Shown here one piece after another: positions 1 through 9,258 of a stretch of DNA of 64,000 nt; the stretch's first letter is position 1, and every line of letters begins with the position of its first letter. The notes under the pieces were generated by a model, which was not told the origin of the DNA, ran no database searches, and saw only the letters and a program-made list of their open reading frames with translations. Source of the DNA: Bradyrhizobium sp. AZCC 1721 (GTDB lineage: Bacteria; Pseudomonadota; Alphaproteobacteria; Rhizobiales; Xanthobacteraceae). The position numbers were made by a program, and so were the translations under genes. Location: assembly GCF_036924715.1 (NCBI RefSeq), contig NZ_JAZHSB010000001.1:1541001-1605000 (forward strand), given 5' to 3'.

Positions 1-58
1 TGCGTCGACCGTCGGTCACCGAAAACGAGGCAAAGCCATCAGGACGGCTGCTTGCGAC

Positions 59-310
59 ATGGCGCGATCATTGGACTCCTTCACCGCATCAAACAGGCGC
101 TATTATTCACGGGCGCTAGGACGCATGGGCCAAGCTCGGCCGAATCGGGTCAAGCCCGCTGTAGAGGCGCGAATTGTCGAACTGCAGGCCAGCCGTGATG
201 GCATCCTCAGGATCGCTCAGCAGCTCGGGTATCGATACCACCATGGTGTAGCGGGTGCTCAAGTAGGAGCTGTGGCTTGCCCACCGGAAGGGTCGCTAAG
301 ACATCGCTAG
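59..310 (+). pseudogene. C-terminal remnant of a resolvase-type recombinase
   Basis: The translated stretch contains a helix-turn-helix-like segment (VEARIVELQASRDGILRIAQ, about residues 34-53) that resembles the C-terminal DNA-binding region of serine recombinases, where a similar 'GILKIAKQLG' motif is usual. No catalytic resolvase domain lies upstream inside the window. The downstream half does not continue the family pattern, so this is read as a decayed piece of a mobile-element recombinase cut by the window edge. The start shown is only the first in-frame ATG. Assignment rests on motif recognition alone and confidence is modest. Confidence 0.4.
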
Positions 311-427
311 ACACGCTGTGTTTCAAACACTGTTTCAAACACTCCTTTCACCAAACTACGGCTGAGAGTCTAAAAGCGAACCGACACCTTGAGGCCCATT
401 GGTAATCTTGATGGTACGCAACTGGGG

Positions 428-610
428 ATGCGGGACGCGACCGTGTTGGAAGTGTTGATTACCAGGCGAAGCCCGACCAAGTGGGAATGGCGGGTCTGTG
501 ACCGCTATGGGGCCACGATTATGGGCGGTTATGAAAGCACCCGACCGGCGGCCAACTACAGGGGGAATCGGGCGCTATTTCTCCTGTTGTCTACCCGCTG
601 GATTCGGTGA
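428..610 (+). CDS. small hypothetical protein
   Basis: A 60-residue protein starting at an ATG directly after a GGGG run; an upstream TTG at 389 is also possible. The core (SPTKWEWRVCDRYGATIMGG) followed by a basic segment and a leucine-rich end matches, from memory, a very common family of short Bradyrhizobium proteins of unknown function. There is no signal peptide or membrane segment. It stands alone between a recombinase remnant and a Crp/Fnr gene on the other strand. The initiation signal is poor, so the exact start is uncertain. No function is proposed. Confidence 0.45.
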   Translation: MRDATVLEVLITRRSPTKWEWRVCDRYGATIMGGYESTRPAANYRGNRALFLLLSTRWIR

Positions 611-850
611 TCGCGCAATCCGGACCGGCAAAGTAGGCATAAGGCAGAACACGGACATCGAACAATCAATGCGTTTTCCGTCGTTCTCTTGGAGACGGAA
701 CCCCTGCCAATGGGTAATTGCCAAATCATCCGGCACTCGGCTGAATGAAGCCATGCGGAGCAAGGCGGTAGTCGCTCTTCTGGGGATCGCGGCAGGTGGA
801 GCCTACTCGGGAGGCGATGCATCGTTTTTACGAAGAACGATCGTGGATTC

Positions 851-1622
851 CTATTCGGCCAAAACGGAATGTAGATCGCCGGAGTTTTGGTTGCCGGAGC
901 GGCCTAACTGCGAAGCTTCGCTGTATCCAGCGGAAAAAATCTGGTGATATTGGCAGCTCATGACCTTGTAGCACTCACATGCCGCTCCTTCGAGCCGCGG
1001 TCTGTCAATCTCGACCAAGCCCCGCCGGCCGGGTCGTACAGCACCCGACGCCCGTAGTTTGCGCATAATCAGCGTCACTGTCGTTCGTCGTACTCCAAGC
1101 AACTCTGAAAGCGCTTCCTGCGTTAGCAATATAGCATCAGCGTCGATCCTATCGTGAATGTGGAGCAACCATCGGGCCATGCGGGCTTCGACAGGATGCA
1201 GCGCGTTGCAGGCGGCCACATGCTGAAGCTGCATCAACACTGCCCTTGTGTGGGTCTGGACCGCCTGTTTGATGAGGCTGCTCTGACCGAAGGCTGCATG
1301 AAACCTTGATGCGGAGATCTGCGATGCGATCCCCGGCACGCGCACGACCGCCGTGGTAGGAGAATGCGAGGGCCCGAGCACTGACCGCATGCCCACCGCT
1401 CCCTCAGGCCCGATGACGGAGGTTGCTACTGTTTCTCCGTTCGGCATTTCGAGCATGAACGAAATCGTCCCGCTGTGCGGAAAATAGACCTTGTCACTCC
1501 GATCGCACCAGCACCGCGTCTCGTTTGAGCGATATTTGCTCGAAGTAAGGGGCGAGTAAACCAAGGTCCGCTGACGGCAGCCCAGCTAACAGTCGATTAC
1601 CAACGCTCGTATGGCGCTTCAT
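851..1622 (-). pseudogene. Crp/Fnr-family transcriptional regulator, frameshifted near the N terminus
   Basis: The main frame (851-1564) encodes a cyclic-nucleotide-binding-like domain with VYFPHSGTISF and the 'GPEGAVG' turn, then a winged helix-turn-helix (LTQEALSELLGVRRTTVTLI) typical of Crp/Fnr activators. The normal N terminus is missing from that frame but is present in another frame on the same strand. It starts at an ATG at 1622 (MKRHTSVGNRLLAGLPSADL) and has GAAGGAAT upstream as a ribosome binding site. That frame hits a stop at about 1495. Joining the two needs a frame change somewhere between about 1498 and 1560. No cysteine cluster for an Fe-S centre is seen. Either this is a pseudogene or the sequence carries an indel error. 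Confidence 0.7.
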
Positions 1623-2108
1623 TGTGGCTGGCAATTCCTTCAATGATTATGATTCATTTCGGATTCAAGGTGAGCACGACGGCCTGGATCGAAATCGGTT
1701 GGCGTCGCGCGTTACCAAGAGCACCACGATTTGTCCTCTCGTATTTTTACTTGGGGGCTTTGCTTCTACTTAGGGGCTCGGTCGTAATTCCGTAATATTG
1801 GGCAACCCTTTCAATCTACGCCGGGCACCGCCAACACCGCGGTTTTGAAACGCCCAGCCGCAAGCGGAAAGATCTTCCGCAAGAGGTACACAAGCGGCAA
1901 TCGACGCGCTCTATCGTCCAATCCTGAAACGCTCAGTGCCGATGTCCGAATTTCCCGAAAAGTGCCAAGAGCGTAAATCTCGTATCTTACCCATCACCCA
2001 TAACCACTGTAGTTTTGACAAAGGTCACGCGCTCTGCGGATGATTTTTCCTATTGGTGGTTTGCATTGGTCGTGAGAACAGAACGATCGGCCCTAAGCGA
2101 GGCCTGCA
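1623..2108. other. gene-free interval
   Basis: No supported gene. The stretch is less GC-rich than its neighbours around 1640-1800. It must hold the promoter of the leftward Crp/Fnr gene and that of the DUF1772 gene. Around 1941-1975 a short 'gatgtccgaa...agtgccaagagc' segment resembles the end of the dispersed repeat described at 32968, but it is too degraded to call. Confidence 0.3.
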
Positions 2109-2621
2109 ATGTCGAGAATGCTCCTGGCGCTGTCGATCGCGTCAATCGTCTTTTGCGGCGCGATTTTCGGATCCTTCTATGCTTGGGTCTGCTCGACGAT
2201 GTGGGGGCTCGATCAGGCGGATCCCCGTGTCGCAATCGCTGCCATGCAGGCGATGAATGCCTCAGTGCGCAACGCGGTGTTCTTTCCTGCATTTTTCCTG
2301 ACACCGGTAGTTTTGGTTTTCACGGCGGCCGCAATGCGCTTTGCCGGTCAAATCTTGGCTGCGTTGTGGTTCCTAGCCGCGGCTGCGGTCTATATGGCTT
2401 TCGGCCTTTTCCTCACGATGGCAGTGAACGTTCCCATGAACGAGACGTTGGCGGTGACGCCTGTTCCGGCAGACGTTAATGCCGCTCGGGAGGTTTGGGA
2501 CAGCTATTCAGGGCGATGGCAATTCTGGAATCAAGTGCGAGCGATCGCTTCAGGCATTGCTTTGATTTTCGCCGTTTTCGGATTGACGAGATCGCGACTG
2601 AGCGCCTCAAGGACTGTATGA
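2109..2621 (+). CDS. DUF1772 (anthrone oxygenase-like) membrane protein
   Basis: A 170-residue protein with four predicted membrane helices, at about residues 4-28, 57-78, 80-108 and 145-163. The overall layout is that of the DUF1772/anthrone-oxygenase-like family: an N-terminal helix, a central polar segment with a conserved asparagine (NASVRNAVFF), then two close helices and a C-terminal helix after a W-containing loop (FWNQVRAIASG). Members are small integral membrane proteins; a few fungal relatives act in polyketide modification, but the bacterial role is unknown. The ATG is preceded by a weak GCGAGG. It appears to be a single-gene unit. Confidence 0.65.
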   Translation: MSRMLLALSIASIVFCGAIFGSFYAWVCSTMWGLDQADPRVAIAAMQAMNASVRNAVFFPAFFLTPVVLVFTAAAMRFAGQILAALWFLAAAAVYMAFGLFLTMAVNVPMNETLAVTPVPADVNAAREVWDSYSGRWQFWNQVRAIASGIALIFAVFGLTRSRLSASRTV

Positions 2622-2995
2622 CGGCAAAGGTCGATCTTTCACCTTCGGCCAAGTTGCAGAGGAATGGACTGGCTTAGCCAGTGGCCCCAATGCTCTGGCC
2701 CGGACTCCTCACCGAATGTCCGTAACGATCATTCGGGTCGATTTGACCGCAAAACACAGAAGGATGGAATCAAACTGGCCAGCCTTGATCAACCGCAGAC
2801 AGAATCAACACAATCGACGCAAAGCGTATAGTCGCGTATGGGATGCAACGGTCACGCCAAAGCGAGCAGAGGGCGTGTACAGGTTTCCGATCAACGTCTC
2901 CGCTCATGCCGATCGCACGCGGATCGAGTCTCTAGAAATGTTGGCCCCCACCTGAGTATCGGCCGCTGTGATTCCCGACCGTCCGAGGATATCGA
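2622..2995. other. gene-free interval
   Basis: No convincing gene. A 79-codon open frame at 2716-2955 has no ribosome binding site, no recognisable motif and poor codon bias, and is treated as chance. The interval separates the rightward DUF1772 gene from the end of the leftward catabolic operon. Confidence 0.3.
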
Positions 2996-3742
2996 CTAAC
3001 TATAGAATATTCCGCCATCCACGTTGAGTGCCTGGCCAGTTACAAATGCCGAGTCGTCCGAAGCAAAGAATGCGACGGGACCAACAACGTCTTCCGGCTC
3101 GCCGAGTCGATGCAGGTCGGTGATCTTTTCGAAATACGTCACCCGTTCCGGATCGCGCAAATTGTTGCGACCCATCTCCGTCAGGATGATGCCGGGACAT
3201 ACGGCATTGACGGTAATTCCGTGGCCGCCAAACTCCATGGACGTGACGCGCGTAAAGCCGACCACGGCGGATTTTGATGCGGCATAGTGTGACTGCCCTG
3301 GACCGCCTGTGCGTGCGGCGAGGGATGCTATGTTGACGATGCGTCCATAGCGGCGCTCCTTCATATGCGCCGCGACGGCCTGGGTCATCTGGAAGACGCC
3401 GCGAACGTTGACGGCAAAGGTCTGATCCCAGATCTCCGGTGTCAATTCGTCGATCATTGCCAATCTCAGGATCCCCGCATTGTTGACGAGAACGTCGATA
3501 TGTCCAAGACCCTGTACTGCCTCGGATACCGCGCGCTGACAGTCTCCGATATTGCTGACATCGGCCAGGACGGGGATGCATTGTCCGCCCAGTTTCTTCA
3601 CCTCAGCGATGGTCTCCAGCAGAACCGCCTCTTGGGCCGGGATGTCGTTCAACGCGAGGCTGTAGCCCCGATTGGCCAATCCGATGGCAATCGCGCGCCC
3701 GATGCCGCGGCTGGCCCCTGTCACGATGGCATGTCTGGTCAT
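2996..3742 (-). CDS. SDR-family oxidoreductase (3-oxoacyl-ACP reductase-like)
   Basis: A 248-residue classical short-chain dehydrogenase/reductase. Numbered from the ATG at 3742, it has the NAD(P)-binding TGASRGIG at 8-15, NNAG at 87-90, Asn112, and the catalytic Ser140, Tyr153 and Lys157 (YAASK). It ends with the typical VTGQALNVDGG. The ATG at 3742 was chosen because CAGGAA lies seven bases upstream; an in-frame TTG 18 bases earlier lacks such a site. It is the last gene of the leftward catabolic operon, 37 bases after the PfkB kinase. This suggests oxidation or reduction of a hydroxyl on the pathway's sugar-like intermediate. Substrate and cofactor preference cannot be read from sequence. 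Confidence 0.88.
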   Translation of the reverse strand: MTRHAIVTGASRGIGRAIAIGLANRGYSLALNDIPAQEAVLLETIAEVKKLGGQCIPVLADVSNIGDCQRAVSEAVQGLGHIDVLVNNAGILRLAMIDELTPEIWDQTFAVNVRGVFQMTQAVAAHMKERRYGRIVNIASLAARTGGPGQSHYAASKSAVVGFTRVTSMEFGGHGITVNAVCPGIILTEMGRNNLRDPERVTYFEKITDLHRLGEPEDVVGPVAFFASDDSAFVTGQALNVDGGIFYS

Positions 3743-3779
3743 GTTGTGTTCCTGTTTCAATAAACGTGATGTCGATGGA

Positions 3780-4742
3780 CTAAGAGCGAGCGGCGCCTCG
3801 GACGGGCAGAGTATTCATCGCGTGGATCGTGTCTTCGAACGACACGAGATTGGCACCGGAGCCCAGGCCCGTTGCGACGATCGCGGCCGTTGCTGTCGCC
3901 AGCTTTGCGCAGTCGAGCAGATCCCAGTCGCGGACCAGTCCGGCGATGAAGCCACCGGTATAGGAGTCGCCGCAGCCGGATGTGTCGCGCACCGCCACCT
4001 CGAATGCCGGCAATGTGAACTGCCGCCCTTCGCGGGCCATGACGAAGGATCCGTTCTCTCCCAGCGAGATGGCACAGGCGCCGGCGCCCTTGTCGATGAA
4101 GATTCGCGCACAAGCCACGGGATCGTCGGTTCCGACCATGGCGTGGGTCTCGTCGATGCTTGGCATGAAAAAGTCCACATAGGGCAGCAGCGGTTCGACC
4201 AGCGCCAACGTCTCGCTTCGTGCCTGGATCAGGTCCAGCGTCGTGATGCAGCCGGCAGCCTTGGCGTCCCGCAGCAGTGCCACCGACGGAGCGCCGTCCA
4301 TCGCCAGCAGAGAGCCAACGCCGCCAAGGTGCAGCACTTTGCTCTGGCAGGCGGCCTTCTGCGCCTCGGACGAGATGCGCCAGCGAGCAGAAGCGCCCCT
4401 CGCATGCAAGACCGGACGCGATCCGTCGGGACGGATGGGCAGGATCGTCGCTGACGTCGGGGCGCCGGGCATCCGCTCCATGACGGAGATATCGATGCCC
4501 TCGCGCTCCATTGCATTCAGCACCCAGTCGGCCTTCTCGTCGGTGCCCACCGCGCCAACTGCGCGAGCGTTCAGGCCAAGTCGTGCGCATGGCACAACCG
4601 TTCCACCGGCGGTGCCGGCGACGGTCAGTCGTATTTCATCGATCAGCGCCCGACCGCCGCCGGCCGGGATTTCCGTGACCGGAACGCCCAGAATATCCAG
4701 AATGTAGGTGCCGCAGACGCTGACGTCGTGTCGGTGTGCCAT
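3780..4742 (-). CDS. PfkB-family carbohydrate kinase
   Basis: A 320-residue ribokinase/PfkB-type kinase. It has a glycine-rich N-terminal motif (AGTAGGTVVPCARLG, about 42-56) and the signature anion-hole/catalytic motif DTSGCGDSYTGG at 253-264, in which Asp258 is the expected catalytic base. It would phosphorylate a small sugar, sugar acid or nucleoside-like substrate with ATP in the cytoplasm. It lies 33 bases downstream of the class II aldolase. That order suggests that it phosphorylates a compound whose phosphate is then cut by the aldolase, as in several dissimilation routes. Normal length for the family. Substrate unknown. Confidence 0.88.
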   Translation of the reverse strand: MAHRHDVSVCGTYILDILGVPVTEIPAGGGRALIDEIRLTVAGTAGGTVVPCARLGLNARAVGAVGTDEKADWVLNAMEREGIDISVMERMPGAPTSATILPIRPDGSRPVLHARGASARWRISSEAQKAACQSKVLHLGGVGSLLAMDGAPSVALLRDAKAAGCITTLDLIQARSETLALVEPLLPYVDFFMPSIDETHAMVGTDDPVACARIFIDKGAGACAISLGENGSFVMAREGRQFTLPAFEVAVRDTSGCGDSYTGGFIAGLVRDWDLLDCAKLATATAAIVATGLGSGANLVSFEDTIHAMNTLPVRGAARS

Positions 4743-4775
4743 GAGGCATGTCTCGCAGTTGTTGGTGCCGAGTTG

Positions 4776-5471
4776 TTAATTTGAATGCGCCGAGGTCTTT
4801 TGGGCGCCGTCGCTGTCACGCAAACCATATTGCCCCCATCGCCTGAGGATGCTGTCGATCTCTTCGTCCGGCAGCAGCGGCGGTTCGCCGAGCTGCAGGC
4901 AGCCGTGATATTGCTTGGCGAGCACTTCGACCTCCACCGCGAGCCACAGGGCCTTGCGCAGGTTCAGACCGATCGCGATCAGCCCGTGATGGGCCAACAG
5001 GCAGGCGCGGCGATAACGAAGCGCGTCCAGGGCCGCGCGTGACAGCTCCTCGGTGCCGTATTGGGCATATGGTGCGCATGGGATGTCGTTACCGCCGGCC
5101 GCCGCGATCATGTAGTGGATGGCCGGAATCGAACGGTTCATGATTGCGATGATCGTGCAGAAGATCGGATGCGCATGAACGACGGCGTTCGCTTCGGGTT
5201 TCGACTTGAGGATGTCGAGGTGAAAGCGCCACTCCGTCGAGGGCACGTGGCCCGGCGACGCCGTCCACGAGCCATCCCATTTCATGGCGACGATGTCCTC
5301 CGGCCGCATGCGGTCATAAGGAACACCCGACGGAGTGAGCAGGATGCCGTCCTCAGTCCGAACGCTGATATTACCAGACGTGCCCTGGTTGATACCCTGA
5401 GCCGACATCTCGCGACACGCGTCGATGATGGATTGTCGAAGCTCGACGTCTGAATCGTAGGACTTCACCAT
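4776..5471 (-). CDS. class II aldolase/adducin-family protein
   Basis: A 231-residue L-fuculose-phosphate-aldolase-like protein. The zinc-binding set is visible: Glu80 (PSTEW), His99 and His101 (VVHAHP) and His161 (AHHGL); the GTSGNIS phosphate/substrate loop is at 30-36. Family members cleave sugar phosphates to dihydroxyacetone phosphate plus an aldehyde, or act as decarboxylases or epimerases. It sits between a CMD/peroxidase-like gene and a PfkB kinase, and together they suggest kinase-then-aldolase chemistry. The start ATG at 5471 has no strong Shine-Dalgarno, and an alternative start is possible. Family is clear; substrate is not. Confidence 0.88.
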   Translation of the reverse strand: MVKSYDSDVELRQSIIDACREMSAQGINQGTSGNISVRTEDGILLTPSGVPYDRMRPEDIVAMKWDGSWTASPGHVPSTEWRFHLDILKSKPEANAVVHAHPIFCTIIAIMNRSIPAIHYMIAAAGGNDIPCAPYAQYGTEELSRAALDALRYRRACLLAHHGLIAIGLNLRKALWLAVEVEVLAKQYHGCLQLGEPPLLPDEEIDSILRRWGQYGLRDSDGAQKTSAHSN

Positions 5472-5547
5472 GGCGTACTTCCTCGAAATGCATCACCGTA
5501 GCTCGTCTGGGCCACCGGAGTTGTCGCCTCATCCTGATCGAAGCGCT

Positions 5548-6117
5548 TCAGCGCCCCATGGCAAAGAACTCGTCGTTCGGCCGCATGCTGGTAACGTTTG
5601 CCAGTCGGTTGGACATGCCGAAGAATGCAGCGATGGCGGCGATATCCCACGCGTCTTCCTCGGTAAAGTCATGGCGCTTCAGTGTTTCGATGTCGGCATT
5701 GCCGACCTCGTAGGCCTGCATCGAAACTTTCATGGCAAAGTCGAGCATCGCCTTTTGCCGCGGGGTGATGTCGGCCTTGCGGTAGTTGACCGCCACCTGG
5801 TCCGCGATCTGCGGGTTTTTCGCACGGATGCGAAGGATGGCGCCATGGGCCACCACGCAATACTGGCACTGGTTGGCATTGCTGGTGGCGACCACGATCA
5901 TCTCGCGTTCAGCCTTCGAGAGCGGACCGGGCTTGTCCATCAAGGCGTCGTGATAGGCGAAGAACGCCCGAAACTCCTCAGGTCGATGCGCAAGCGTCAG
6001 AAAGACGTTGGGCACGAAGCCCGATTTTTCCTGTACCGCCAGAATGCGGTTACGGATATCGTCCGGCAGATCCGAGATTTCGGGGACAGGAAAGCGGCTG
6101 ATGGCAGGCTTGGTCAT
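5548..6117 (-). CDS. peroxidase-related carboxymuconolactone decarboxylase (AhpD-like) protein
   Basis: A 189-residue protein of the uncharacterised peroxidase-related branch of the AhpD/CMD superfamily. The redox motif is CQYCVVAHG (about 107-115 by position in the central helix): two cysteines in CxxC spacing followed by the conserved histidine. The N-terminal part (FVPNVFLTLAHRPE) is typical. AhpD-type proteins reduce peroxides through the CxxC pair, and others decarboxylate lactones. Within this operon it could detoxify peroxide made by the FAD oxidase at the far end of the cluster, or carry out a pathway step. Sixteen bases separate it from the upstream molybdoenzyme, which argues for co-transcription. 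Confidence 0.82.
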   Translation of the reverse strand: MTKPAISRFPVPEISDLPDDIRNRILAVQEKSGFVPNVFLTLAHRPEEFRAFFAYHDALMDKPGPLSKAEREMIVVATSNANQCQYCVVAHGAILRIRAKNPQIADQVAVNYRKADITPRQKAMLDFAMKVSMQAYEVGNADIETLKRHDFTEEDAWDIAAIAAFFGMSNRLANVTSMRPNDEFFAMGR

Positions 6118-6132
6118 GTTTATGGATCTCCC

Positions 6133-8445
6133 TCAGGCGGCCGCGAGTGCAACCAGCTTTTCTTGATATTCGTCGAAGGCGTCGCGTTGATCTGCGATAT
6201 GTGGTTCGGCCCTCACCAGGCACGTCTGCGCGGAGCAACCCTGGCCAAATTGCGAGGTGCCGACGTCGAGCGTCAGCACGTTCGGATTGCCGGCGGCCTC
6301 GAGACCTTCGTCATCCCGCGGGGTGAACCAGGCGCCGGTGGGTAGCACGATCACGCCCGAACGCACGGTATCGGTAACCTGGGCCGTGGCCAGACAGGTT
6401 CCCCGGGTATTCCAGATGCGGATGGTCTGGCCGTCGGTGATCCCAAGCGCCGCCGCGTCATCAGAATGAAGCCGCGCCTGCTCGCGACCATTGCGCTTCA
6501 GGGCCACGCTCGAGGCGCCTGTCTCGAGCTGACTGTGCAGGCGTCCGGCCGGCTGGTGCGAGATCAGGTGCAGTTCGGCTGGATCACTGCAGTTGCCCAG
6601 CCATTCCGCCGGCTCGATCCAGGCCGGATGTGCACGACAGTCGCCGTAGTTGAGCCTGGCGAGCGTTTCGCTGCCGAGCACGATCTTCCCGCTTTCGGTC
6701 TTGAGCGCGAATTTCTCCGGTGCCTCGCGGAAATCAGCCAGGAATGTGTGGCCGGCCTGCACCGGGCAGCGCGCGTAGCCGGTCTGCCAGAACGTGTCGA
6801 AATCCGGCATTTCGAAGCCAAGCCGCTGCGCAGCATCCTCTCGGCTCAGCTCGTAAAGGTAGCGAAGCCAGTCCATTTCATCGCGGCCTTCATTGAAACG
6901 GTCGGCGACGCCGAGCTTTCCGGCGATCAGATTGAAGATGTCAAAGTCGGGTCGCGAGTCTCCCACGGGCTTGATGGCTTGTTTCATCGCGAGGATGAGG
7001 TCGGAGCGCTTGTTGCCGGCCATATCGTTACGTTCGATCGATGTGGTCGCCGGCAGCACGATATCGGCGCGCTGCGCCGTCGCCGTGAACATGGGATCCT
7101 GAACGATGATGGTCTCGGGCCGCGTCCAGGCTTCAGACAGGCGATTGAGATCCTGATGATGATGGTAGGGATTGCCGCCGGCCCAATAGACAAGCTTGAT
7201 ATCCGGATAGGCCCGGATCTCGCCCTCGTAGGTGAACTCCGTGCCGGGATTGAGCAACATGTCGCTGATGCGCGCCACCGGGATGAAGCTGTCGATCGGC
7301 CGCGTGAGCTGCGAGATGCCGGGCGACTTAAGGAGATTGAAAGGTGCGCCGACGCCGCCGAGGGACGCATAACCGTAGCCGACGCCGCCGCCCGGCAATC
7401 CGATCTGACCGATGACCGATGCGAGGCCGAGTGCTGCCCAGAACGGCTGCTCGCCATGATGCGCGCGCTGGAGGCTCCAGCTCACGGTCAGCATGCTGCG
7501 GGTGTCGACCAGGCGCTTGGCGAGCTGGCCGATGCCGTTGACGTCGAGCCCGCAGATACCGGCGGCCCAAGCCGCATCCTTGCGCGTGCCATCCGACGCG
7601 CCTTCAAGATAATGCAGCAGCCGATCCGCACCACTCGTGCAGCGATCGAGGAAGCTCCTGTCGTGCCTGTCCGCTTTCACGACCTCGCCGGCCAGCCCCA
7701 GCATCAGCGCCGTGTCCGTATTCGGGCGGATCGGCCACCATTCGGCGTCGACCCAGTCCGGCAGATCGTCCTTCAGGGGCGAGACGTGAATGATCTTGAC
7801 GCCGCGCGCGACGATCTTCCGAAGATATGTTTCGAGCCGATGGATGCCGATACCTCCGGCCTCGCTCTGTGCGGTCCGCGGTGACAGCGCCCCGAAGACC
7901 ACCAGCGTCTCGGTGCGTTCGGCGATGGTGTCGAGTGTGTTGGCGCGCCCGTCACACGCGTCGGAGCTTCCCAGCGTATGGCGCAAGATCACGGGACCGG
8001 CGGCGATGGAATAGGTGTCGACATGCCTGGTGAAGCCGCCGACAAGGTTGAGCATGCGCTTCAGCAGCGACGAGGCATGGTGCAGGCGGCCCGAATTCGT
8101 CCAGCCATAGGAGCCCGCGAAGATCGATGCGTTGCCATAAGTGCCTGAGACGCGACGGATCTCGTCGGCAACCAGCGTCGCCGCCTCATCCCAGCTAACG
8201 GCCACGAATTTCTCCTGGCCTCGCTTGCGCCGGTCGCTGTGTTCGCGCTTGTCCAGCCAACCCGAACGAACCATCGGCCGCAATACGCGGCGTTCGGGGT
8301 TGGCCCATTCCGAAATGGAATGGATGATCGGGGAGGGGGCCGGGTCGTGTTCGAATGGCTCGACGCCCACGATCTGTTCATCCTGCACGAGAATGGTGTA
8401 GGCGCCCCAATGGCTGCAGTGCGGTATCCGCCTGAGCTCACTCAC
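6133..8445 (-). CDS. molybdopterin-dependent oxidoreductase (BisC/TorA/DMSO reductase-like)
   Basis: A 770-residue bis-MGD enzyme of the S- and N-oxide reductase type. There is no Tat signal and no N-terminal CxxC Fe-S motif, as in cytoplasmic biotin-sulfoxide-reductase-like members. The molybdenum-site loop is at about 110-120 (AGSYGWTNSGRLHH), followed by GGFTRHVDTYS. The molybdopterin-binding segments GGNPYHHHQDL and QDPMFTATAQRADIVLP are present. The C-terminal MGD-binding domain holds LISHQPAGRLHSQL. In the related sequences I recall, a serine stands two residues after the tryptophan of the loop; here that place is Asn117 with a serine one position later. It likely acts on an organic substrate of this operon rather than in respiration. 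Redox partner unknown. Confidence 0.88.
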   Translation of the reverse strand: MSELRRIPHCSHWGAYTILVQDEQIVGVEPFEHDPAPSPIIHSISEWANPERRVLRPMVRSGWLDKREHSDRRKRGQEKFVAVSWDEAATLVADEIRRVSGTYGNASIFAGSYGWTNSGRLHHASSLLKRMLNLVGGFTRHVDTYSIAAGPVILRHTLGSSDACDGRANTLDTIAERTETLVVFGALSPRTAQSEAGGIGIHRLETYLRKIVARGVKIIHVSPLKDDLPDWVDAEWWPIRPNTDTALMLGLAGEVVKADRHDRSFLDRCTSGADRLLHYLEGASDGTRKDAAWAAGICGLDVNGIGQLAKRLVDTRSMLTVSWSLQRAHHGEQPFWAALGLASVIGQIGLPGGGVGYGYASLGGVGAPFNLLKSPGISQLTRPIDSFIPVARISDMLLNPGTEFTYEGEIRAYPDIKLVYWAGGNPYHHHQDLNRLSEAWTRPETIIVQDPMFTATAQRADIVLPATTSIERNDMAGNKRSDLILAMKQAIKPVGDSRPDFDIFNLIAGKLGVADRFNEGRDEMDWLRYLYELSREDAAQRLGFEMPDFDTFWQTGYARCPVQAGHTFLADFREAPEKFALKTESGKIVLGSETLARLNYGDCRAHPAWIEPAEWLGNCSDPAELHLISHQPAGRLHSQLETGASSVALKRNGREQARLHSDDAAALGITDGQTIRIWNTRGTCLATAQVTDTVRSGVIVLPTGAWFTPRDDEGLEAAGNPNVLTLDVGTSQFGQGCSAQTCLVRAEPHIADQRDAFDEYQEKLVALAAA

Positions 8446-8481
8446 GCGCCGTCTCCATGGGCTCGCCCGTGTTGCTGCAAA

Positions 8482-9258
8482 TCAGGACACATGTGACAGG
8501 CGCCGCTCGATCTCGCGCAGCTCGCGCCGCATCTGTGCGGCGAACTCGGGATAGGTCTCGGCCACTTCGTCGAAGACGCGACCGCGCAGCAGATCCAAAG
8601 TGTGTCGGTCGGGCAGCGCGGTCTGTTCCGGTTGGCTGTCATGGGTGAATTGAAAGCCGGTGGCGTCCTTGATTGCGGCGAGGTCGTGTCCGGGGTGAAT
8701 GCTCTGGAGCTCGAAGCCGGGACGGGTCTTGTCGAAGCGGAACAGCGCCTTGCTGGTCAGCAGCGCAATCGGGCCGCCGCTTCGGAACACGCCGTCATCG
8801 CTGACGCCCGGCGCGCTGATGAAGTCCACGTTCTCGACAAGGGCGCGGGGGGTGTGCTCCTCGCGGAACAGGATGACCCGCGGCACGACGTAATAAAGAT
8901 AGGCCGATCCGAACGAGCCGGGCCATCTCACTTGCGACTGCGGATAGTCGCCGGTCCCCACCAGGTTGACGTTGCCGCGGCCGTCGATCTGTCCTCCGCC
9001 GAGGAAAAAGGCGTCGATACGGCCTTGACCCGCGCAGTCGAATAGCTCGGCCGAGCCATTGGTGAAGAAGTTGTGCTCCACAGATCCCAGAATCGAAATG
9101 CGCGGGCCAGCATCGCCCGCTGCTTGCTGCAGCGCCCGGAGCAGCATGGCGCCGGCGGCAGGAATGGGGGAGGAGGCACCGACAGCGACATGCCTCACGC
9201 CATCGAGCAGCCGCGCAATGGTGCAGATCAATACCTCTCGCGGGTGGACCTCGGTCAT
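8482..9258 (-). CDS. CoA-transferase family I, subunit B (glutaconate CoA-transferase/IpdB-like)
   Basis: A 258-residue subunit starting MTEVHPREVLI. The ATG at 9258 overlaps the TGA of the preceding subunit gene (TGATG), the usual sign of translational coupling, and was preferred over an upstream in-frame start. Conserved segments include RIDAFFLGGGQIDGRGNVN and the ISAPG turn, shared with GctB and with steroid-ring hydrolase IpdB. The GSVEHN segment lies about where the catalytic glutamate is found in true CoA transferases, but I cannot confirm the alignment. With the A subunit it would move CoA between acids or hydrolyse a CoA-linked ring. The upstream partner gene, at 9258-10067, is the first of the operon. 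Confidence 0.83.
   Translation of the reverse strand: MTEVHPREVLICTIARLLDGVRHVAVGASSPIPAAGAMLLRALQQAAGDAGPRISILGSVEHNFFTNGSAELFDCAGQGRIDAFFLGGGQIDGRGNVNLVGTGDYPQSQVRWPGSFGSAYLYYVVPRVILFREEHTPRALVENVDFISAPGVSDDGVFRSGGPIALLTSKALFRFDKTRPGFELQSIHPGHDLAAIKDATGFQFTHDSQPEQTALPDRHTLDLLRGRVFDEVAETYPEFAAQMRRELREIERRLSHVS

Noticed and set aside
2716..2955. A 79-codon frame beyond the DUF1772 gene.
   Set aside because: No ribosome binding site, poor codon bias, no recognisable motif.
6466..7884. A 472-codon plus-strand frame across the molybdopterin oxidoreductase gene.
   Set aside because: Antisense shadow of a well-supported enzyme with no motif of its own.
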